From an uncultured Ruminococcus sp. (GTDB lineage Bacteria > Bacillota_A > Clostridia > Oscillospirales > Ruminococcaceae): DNA of 10,583 bases. The stretch is from positions 1 through 10,583 of the forward strand of contig CALFMA010000257.1 in NCBI GenBank assembly GCA_937880065.1, read 5' to 3'. A program made the position numbers and the translations under genes. Shown here piece after piece: positions 7,031 to 10,583 of the stretch. The notes under the pieces are model-generated. The model saw only the letters and a list, made by a program, of their open reading frames with translations. It was not told the origin of the DNA and ran no database searches. The stretch's first letter is position 1. Every line of letters starts with the position of its first letter.

Positions 7031-7339
7031 GAATTTCAAGATAAATAACATATCCATTATATCTTATGGCGGATTTTCAGAAGTTCACGCTTCCATAAGA
7101 TCAATTGCGGATTTTGCCTAAAAAATGAATGTAAATATGTCTTTATCGCTCACAATCACCAGAAAAGTGATAACAAGCCGTCACCAAGCGATATTAAGTC
7201 AACAATTGAGATAAAGAATGCCGTTGATGTAATCGGAATTCCTCTTGTTGACCATATAATCACGGGAAATAACGGCGGTTATTCCCTGAGAGCAAATAAA
7301 GGCGATATATTTACTGAAATAAAAGAATATAAATTATAA
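7026..7339 (+). pseudogene. RadC/JAB (MPN+) domain gene remnant, front missing and frameshifted
   Basis: Only the C-terminal JAB domain of a RadC-like protein remains. The first part, in the frame starting at 7026, reads ISIISYGGFSEVHASIRSIA and hits TAA at 7119-7121. The reading then continues one base back, from 7118 (LKNECKYVFIAHNH...), to TAA at 7337-7339. The join fits loss of one base near 7116-7118. The metal-binding signature H-N-H, ten residues, then D (SPSD) is intact, followed by IGIPLVDHIITG, typical of RadC. There is no start codon or ribosome binding site, and the helix-hairpin-helix N-terminal half is absent because the remnant begins right at the mutS2 stop. RadC-type JAB proteins are common near repair genes and on mobile elements; their function is uncertain. 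I am confident that this is a broken gene rather than plain intergenic DNA. Confidence 0.82.
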
Positions 7340-7355
7340 TCGGAGGATTATTCAA

Positions 7356-8021
7356 ATGAATAATGTAAAAATTACAGAGCTTTATGACCTTACACACACA
7401 ATCGCAGCTGATTATTTAAAACAGTTTACATATCCTTGGGAGGCATTAAAGGGGATAGGGGAGTTGATTATTTCCCTTGGAAATCAGCTTAATCCCGATG
7501 AATACGACAATCCTGCCGAAAATGTATGGATTCATAAAACTGCTAAGGTATTCCCCAGCGCTTATATCGGTGCTCCCTGCATTATCGGTGCAAATACAGA
7601 GGTTCGTCATTGTGCATTTATCAGAGGCAGCGCACTTGTTGGTGATAACTGCGTTGTGGGCAATTCTGTAGAGCTGAAAAATGTTATTATTTTTGACAAT
7701 GTCCAGACTCCTCATTATAACTATGTAGGCGACAGCATTTTAGGCTACAAATCCCATATGGGTGCAGGCTCAATTACTTCAAATGTTAAATCCGACAAAA
7801 CTAATGCTGTAATCAAATCCAACGGCGAAACAATTGAAACAGGCATAAAGAAAATTGGTGCAATGCTTGGTGACTATGTTGAAGTTGGCTGTAACAGCGT
7901 TCTTAATCCTGGTACAGTTGTGGGCAGAAATTCCAATATTTATCCCACAAGCTGCGTTCGTGGAGTTGTTCCTGCTGACAGCATCTGGAAAACAGGCGGA
8001 GTTGTTGTTTCAAAGAAGTAA
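7356..8021 (+). CDS. Left-handed beta-helix acyltransferase, GlmU C-terminal-like
   Basis: A 221-residue protein made mostly of hexapeptide repeats ([IVL]-G-x-x-x-x), visible from about residue 60 (IHKTAKVFPSAYIGAPCIIG) to 210, as in trimeric sugar acetyltransferases. The segment TPH120YNYVGDS resembles the GlmU acetyltransferase active site (H-x-x-Y-x-G-D), and GAGSIT follows as in GlmU. The C-terminus GVVPADSIWKTGG resembles sugar-nucleotide transferase tails. There is no nucleotidyltransferase domain, so it is not a full GlmU, although such proteins are often labelled UDP-GlcNAc pyrophosphorylase-like. Its probable job is acetyl or acyl transfer to an amino sugar or sugar phosphate for the cell envelope; the substrate is unknown. 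The start has GGAGG nine bases upstream. No clear promoter of its own is seen: a TATAAT at 7335-7340 would start the RNA inside or after the ribosome binding site. It may be read from the operon upstream. A strong terminator follows. Confidence 0.85.
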   Translation: MNNVKITELYDLTHTIAADYLKQFTYPWEALKGIGELIISLGNQLNPDEYDNPAENVWIHKTAKVFPSAYIGAPCIIGANTEVRHCAFIRGSALVGDNCVVGNSVELKNVIIFDNVQTPHYNYVGDSILGYKSHMGAGSITSNVKSDKTNAVIKSNGETIETGIKKIGAMLGDYVEVGCNSVLNPGTVVGRNSNIYPTSCVRGVVPADSIWKTGGVVVSKK

Positions 8022-8072
8022 GATTTACCAGTAACTGATTAATGGATAAATAAATTGAAAGTCAATAATCCG

Positions 8073-8109
8073 AAAATACCGAGGTCTGATTGCAGGCTTC
8101 GGTATTTTT
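8073..8109 (+). terminator. Rho-independent terminator after the acyltransferase gene
   Basis: A 12-bp stem AAAATACCGAGG (8073-8084) pairs with CTTCGGTATTTT (8097-8108) with one G-U pair, around a 12-base loop, ending in a T run (8105-8109). It lies about 50 bases after the stop. The A run on the left side could also let it work on the minus strand. Confidence 0.85.
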
Positions 8110-8349
8110 CAGTAATTCATATTAGGGGAAATTGAAAAAAATAAACCGTAGATTTATGAATATAAATTGCACCAAATGTAAGTTTGGTGCAATTATTAAC
8201 GCAAAATAATACAGGGGAGACCTGAATTACAAAATAATAGGTATTTCAGCTGTATAGAATAATACGACAAATCACTATACATAAAATACAATATTGCATA
8301 ACTAATTCATTCTGTTACAAAAAAACTATTAAGAAAATATTATATTCCA
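8110..8349. other. AT-rich intergenic region before the pectate lyase gene
   Basis: No gene is visible. It contains the perfect 12-bp inverted repeat at 8165-8194, listed separately. A weaker dyad lies near 8223-8250, CTGAA-T-TAC against GTA-T-TTCAG with one mismatch. The rest is featureless AT-rich sequence. Confidence 0.5.
8165..8194. repeat. Perfect 12-bp inverted repeat with 6-base loop
   Basis: AATTGCACCAAA (8165-8176) and TTTGGTGCAATT (8183-8194) are exact reverse complements around TGTAAG. No T run follows on either strand, so it is not a classical terminator. It could be an operator for the pectate lyase gene, an RNA stem or a small repeat element. It lies about 155 bp upstream of the -35 box. 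Confidence 0.75.
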
Positions 8350-8378
8350 TTGAAATAAAACTAAAAAATTAGTATAAT
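8350..8378 (+). promoter_or_regulatory. Sigma-A promoter of the pectate lyase gene
   Basis: TTGAAA (8350-8355) and a perfect TATAAT (8373-8378) are separated by 17 bp. The start should fall near 8385, giving a short leader of about 32 nt. Confidence 0.82.
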
Positions 8379-8404
8379 ATTTATAGGCTGTAAATTATAT
8401 TTAT

Positions 8405-8409
8405 GGAGG
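8405..8409 (+). promoter_or_regulatory. Ribosome binding site of the pectate lyase gene
   Basis: GGAGG lies seven bases before ATG 8417 and fixes the start directly ahead of the signal peptide. Confidence 0.88.
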
Positions 8410-8416
8410 TTTAATT

Positions 8417-10583
8417 ATGAAAAAATTTATTTCAGTTATTACAGCAATGATTATGTGCATTTCATTCATTTGCTGCGGATTTGATATTTCATCAGATATG
8501 ATGATTACAAATGCCGCATCTGCGGATTATCCCGCACAATTCATTAACATCGCAACCAAGGATAACTCTAAGGTTCTTGCAGAAAACGGAACAACCGACG
8601 GTTCATCATTAACAGTTAAAAAACTTGACGGAACTCATTCTGCAACATGGAGATTTGACCGTGTAGGTGCAAATTCTGTGGGAACATTTTTCAAAATCAC
8701 CAATGGCGAATCTGGCAGACTTATAACTCCCGATAATTACAATGTAAGTGAAGGTTCAAGCGTGATTATGTTTGGCAGCGAATCTCACCAGTGTCAGCAT
8801 TGGTTTGTTGTTCCTGTCAAGCAGGACCGACTTAAAAATGACCTTTATTATAAAATTGTTAATTATTCTGACCCTGAACTTGCTGTTACCCAAGGTTCTG
8901 ACGGTATGACACTTCAAAAATTCACAGGTGCAGATTCACAGTTGTGGCTTTTAAATGCTGACGGTTTACAGGGATTTGCAGGTTATTGCTTTGATGATAA
9001 CACAAAAAATATAAAAGCCGGAAATATCGGCGGATTATTTGGTGAAGTTGTAGAGGTAACTACTTTTGACGATTTGAAAAAATATGCTGAATCTGATGCT
9101 CCTTATACAATCATTGTTAAGGAAAATATCGGAGTTACAACGCTTAAAATGGATTCTCAAAATCATTTCTACTGCCCAGACGGTAGAATTTATGTTCGCA
9201 GCAACAAAACAATTGTTGGCAGCTATGGCAAGCATACTCTAAGCAATGTTCAGTTCTGTACATCATCAAATAAGGGCGTTGGCAATAATGTAATTATCAG
9301 AAATTTTGAGATGAAACACGATGCAAAATCCAACGGAAACGACTCAATCGTTGTTTATTTTGGCTCAGGTCAGAATTTATGGGTTGACCATGTTACATTC
9401 GTAGGACACAATGCAGTAAATACACAGGGCGAAAATGTTCCCGACTGGGATAAATTCCTTGCTTGCTGCTATGATGCGGATTACTGCACAGTTTCCGATT
9501 GTTCATTTGGACTTCACGAATACGGTCTAATTCTCGGCTATCCCGATGATACTGAGGATTCCTACAAAAACAAGAATAATTTCCCAAGAATGTCCATTAT
9601 AGGAAATAAATTTACCGATACTCTTACAAGAGCCCCAGGTCTTATGCGTTATGGATATTTCCACTCTCTCAATAACTTTGTCTATAATTTCAGTATGGCA
9701 TACACAGTTCATTCCGATTGTAAACTTTTCGCAGAAAGCTGCTACTATGACGGTGCATCTACAAAGGGAAATGTCGTATGCGATTGGAACGAGGTATCTC
9801 ATCCGGGTTCATTTGCCGATTCAGGCTCAAAAGGTGTAAACTGCCGTAGATTGGGTATTGAGGGTTCAGCAAAGATATGCAATTGGCGACCTGCTTCAAA
9901 TTACACATATAAGGCACTTTCAGCAGATGATGCAAAGAATTATTGTACATATAACAGCGGCTGCAAAAACTCCAACAAGGATATGATGTATATCAGATAT
10001 TCCGCACCCGGTATGCCAAGTGCAGGCTTTACAGCATTGCCTGATGGCGAAATGAAGCCTGCTGCACCAAGTTACGAAACTTTTGAAAACGGCTCCTTAT
10101 TCCGTTTCAAGAATGTAAATTCAGGACTGTATATGCAGGTTGAAAATGCAAAGGCACAGAACGGCTCAAATGTTCATCAATGGGGTACAGCTGAAAATTA
10201 TATTCACGATGTATGGAAGCTGATTGAGGCTGAAAATGGCTATTATTACATTGCAACAGCGCTTGATGAAAACAGCACATTCGTTCTTGACGTAGAGGCT
10301 AAAAAATCCGATAATGGTGCAAATATCGCACTTTACACCCAAAACGGGGGAGATAACCAGCAGTTCAGATTTGTGAAGAATGAGGATAATTCATATAAAA
10401 TTCTTACCAAAATAAGCGGAAATAAATCTGCGGTTGAAGTTATCTCAGCGTTAATGGACAGCGGTGCAAATGTTCAGCAATGGGAAGTTAACGGAGCAAG
10501 CTGTCAGAATTGGATAGCTGAGCCTGTATCCCCCGAAAGCCTTACAACAACTGCACCTACTACCACATCAACGACTACTATCA
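8417..10583 (+). CDS. Secreted pectate lyase (PL1) between two ricin-type lectin domains; C-terminus beyond the window
   Basis: Extracellular enzyme predicted to cleave polygalacturonate by beta-elimination; 722 residues are visible with no stop. Residues 1-36 look like a signal peptide (KK, hydrophobic stretch 4-22, likely cut after ASA36). Residues about 38-185 form a ricin-B/CBM13-like trefoil with repeat tryptophans W78, QHW129 and QLW177. The PL1 beta-helix spans about 190-515. It has SNKTIVGS (262-269), NNVIIRN (290-296), NLWVDHVTF (W322, D324, H325), DADYCTVSDCSF, and TRAPGLMRYG, in which R405-x-P407-x-x-x-R411 matches the conserved PL1 R-x-P-x-x-R-[FY]-G block that carries the catalytic Arg. 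A second trefoil at 559-702 has W600, QQF650 and QNW699. From 703 a Thr/Pro-rich linker (TTTAPTTTSTTT) starts. In fibrolytic Ruminococcus such linkers often lead to a dockerin, which cannot be seen here. It has its own promoter and ribosome binding site. No defects are seen in the lyase core. Confidence 0.92.
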   Translation, partial: MKKFISVITAMIMCISFICCGFDISSDMMITNAASADYPAQFINIATKDNSKVLAENGTTDGSSLTVKKLDGTHSATWRFDRVGANSVGTFFKITNGESGRLITPDNYNVSEGSSVIMFGSESHQCQHWFVVPVKQDRLKNDLYYKIVNYSDPELAVTQGSDGMTLQKFTGADSQLWLLNADGLQGFAGYCFDDNTKNIKAGNIGGLFGEVVEVTTFDDLKKYAESDAPYTIIVKENIGVTTLKMDSQNHFYCPDGRIYVRSNKTIVGSYGKHTLSNVQFCTSSNKGVGNNVIIRNFEMKHDAKSNGNDSIVVYFGSGQNLWVDHVTFVGHNAVNTQGENVPDWDKFLACCYDADYCTVSDCSFGLHEYGLILGYPDDTEDSYKNKNNFPRMSIIGNKFTDTLTRAPGLMRYGYFHSLNNFVYNFSMAYTVHSDCKLFAESCYYDGASTKGNVVCDWNEVSHPGSFADSGSKGVNCRRLGIEGSAKICNWRPASNYTYKALSADDAKNYCTYNSGCKNSNKDMMYIRYSAPGMPSAGFTALPDGEMKPAAPSYETFENGSLFRFKNVNSGLYMQVENAKAQNGSNVHQWGTAENYIHDVWKLIEAENGYYYIATALDENSTFVLDVEAKKSDNGANIALYTQNGGDNQQFRFVKNEDNSYKILTKISGNKSAVEVISALMDSGANVQQWEVNGASCQNWIAEPVSPESLTTTAPTTTSTTTI

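Noticed and set aside
7335..7340. TATAAT as a promoter for the acyltransferase gene
   Set aside because: No acceptable -35 at 16-18 bp, and the transcript would begin at or after the ribosome binding site (7342-7346).
8417..8482. Lipoprotein signal in the pectate lyase (Cys pair near residues 19-20)
   Set aside because: Residues before the Cys (SFI) do not form a lipobox, and a standard ASA cleavage site fits at residue 36.
1..10583. CRISPR arrays, tRNA/rRNA genes, transposases, phage or toxin-antitoxin genes
   Set aside because: Looked for by eye on both strands; no spaced direct repeats, tRNA-like folds or matching proteins were seen.

Overview
The window looks like chromosomal DNA from a low-GC anaerobic Firmicute of the Clostridia, most likely a Ruminococcus-type gut or rumen bacterium. 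Three things support this: AT-rich sequence with strong GGAGG-type ribosome binding sites, the Firmicutes gene order phoH-ybeY-era-yqzL-recO-mutS2, and a secreted pectate lyase with ricin-type lectin domains and a Thr/Pro linker of the kind seen in fibrolytic Ruminococcus enzymes. The species assignment is inference. The genetic code appears standard: every tryptophan I checked is TGG, and nearly all genes stop with TAA.

Layout. Positions 1-408 (minus strand) are the N-terminal 136 codons of glyceraldehyde-3-phosphate dehydrogenase (gap), with a good promoter at 465-493. A divergent AT-rich control region (about 409-856) also holds a textbook promoter (TTGACA-17 bp-TATAAT, 737-765) facing right. 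This drives a tightly packed plus-strand operon: a CYTH/triphosphate-tunnel protein (857-1372), phoH (1372-2340), ybeY (2333-2845), era (2845-3738), the tiny yqzL (3804-3905), recO (3892-4635) and mutS2 (4637-7030). Most junctions overlap, which implies translational coupling. PhoH, YbeY and Era are linked to rRNA maturation and RNA metabolism. RecO and MutS2 act in DNA repair, and MutS2 also in ribosome rescue.

The main surprises are at the end of this operon. The mutS2 reading frame is complete except for one in-frame TGA at codon 135, where homologues I remember carry cysteine, and a perfect 8-bp hairpin follows a few bases later. Directly after mutS2 lies a broken remnant of a RadC/JAB-domain gene (7026-7339), missing its front and carrying a frameshift. 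Two adjacent damaged genes suggest local decay, although recoding or a base-call error at the TGA cannot be excluded from the sequence.

Next come a left-handed beta-helix acyltransferase related to the C-terminal half of GlmU (7356-8021) and a strong terminator (8073-8109). A 308-bp intergenic region follows, with a perfect 12-bp inverted repeat and a good promoter (8350-8378). The last gene, from 8417 and open at the window edge, encodes a secreted PL1 pectate lyase flanked by two ricin-type beta-trefoils. It ends here in a Thr-rich linker that probably leads to a further module, perhaps a dockerin. I see no tRNA, rRNA, CRISPR array, transposase or phage gene. Apart from the broken genes, this is a fairly ordinary housekeeping region next to one plant-polysaccharide enzyme gene.
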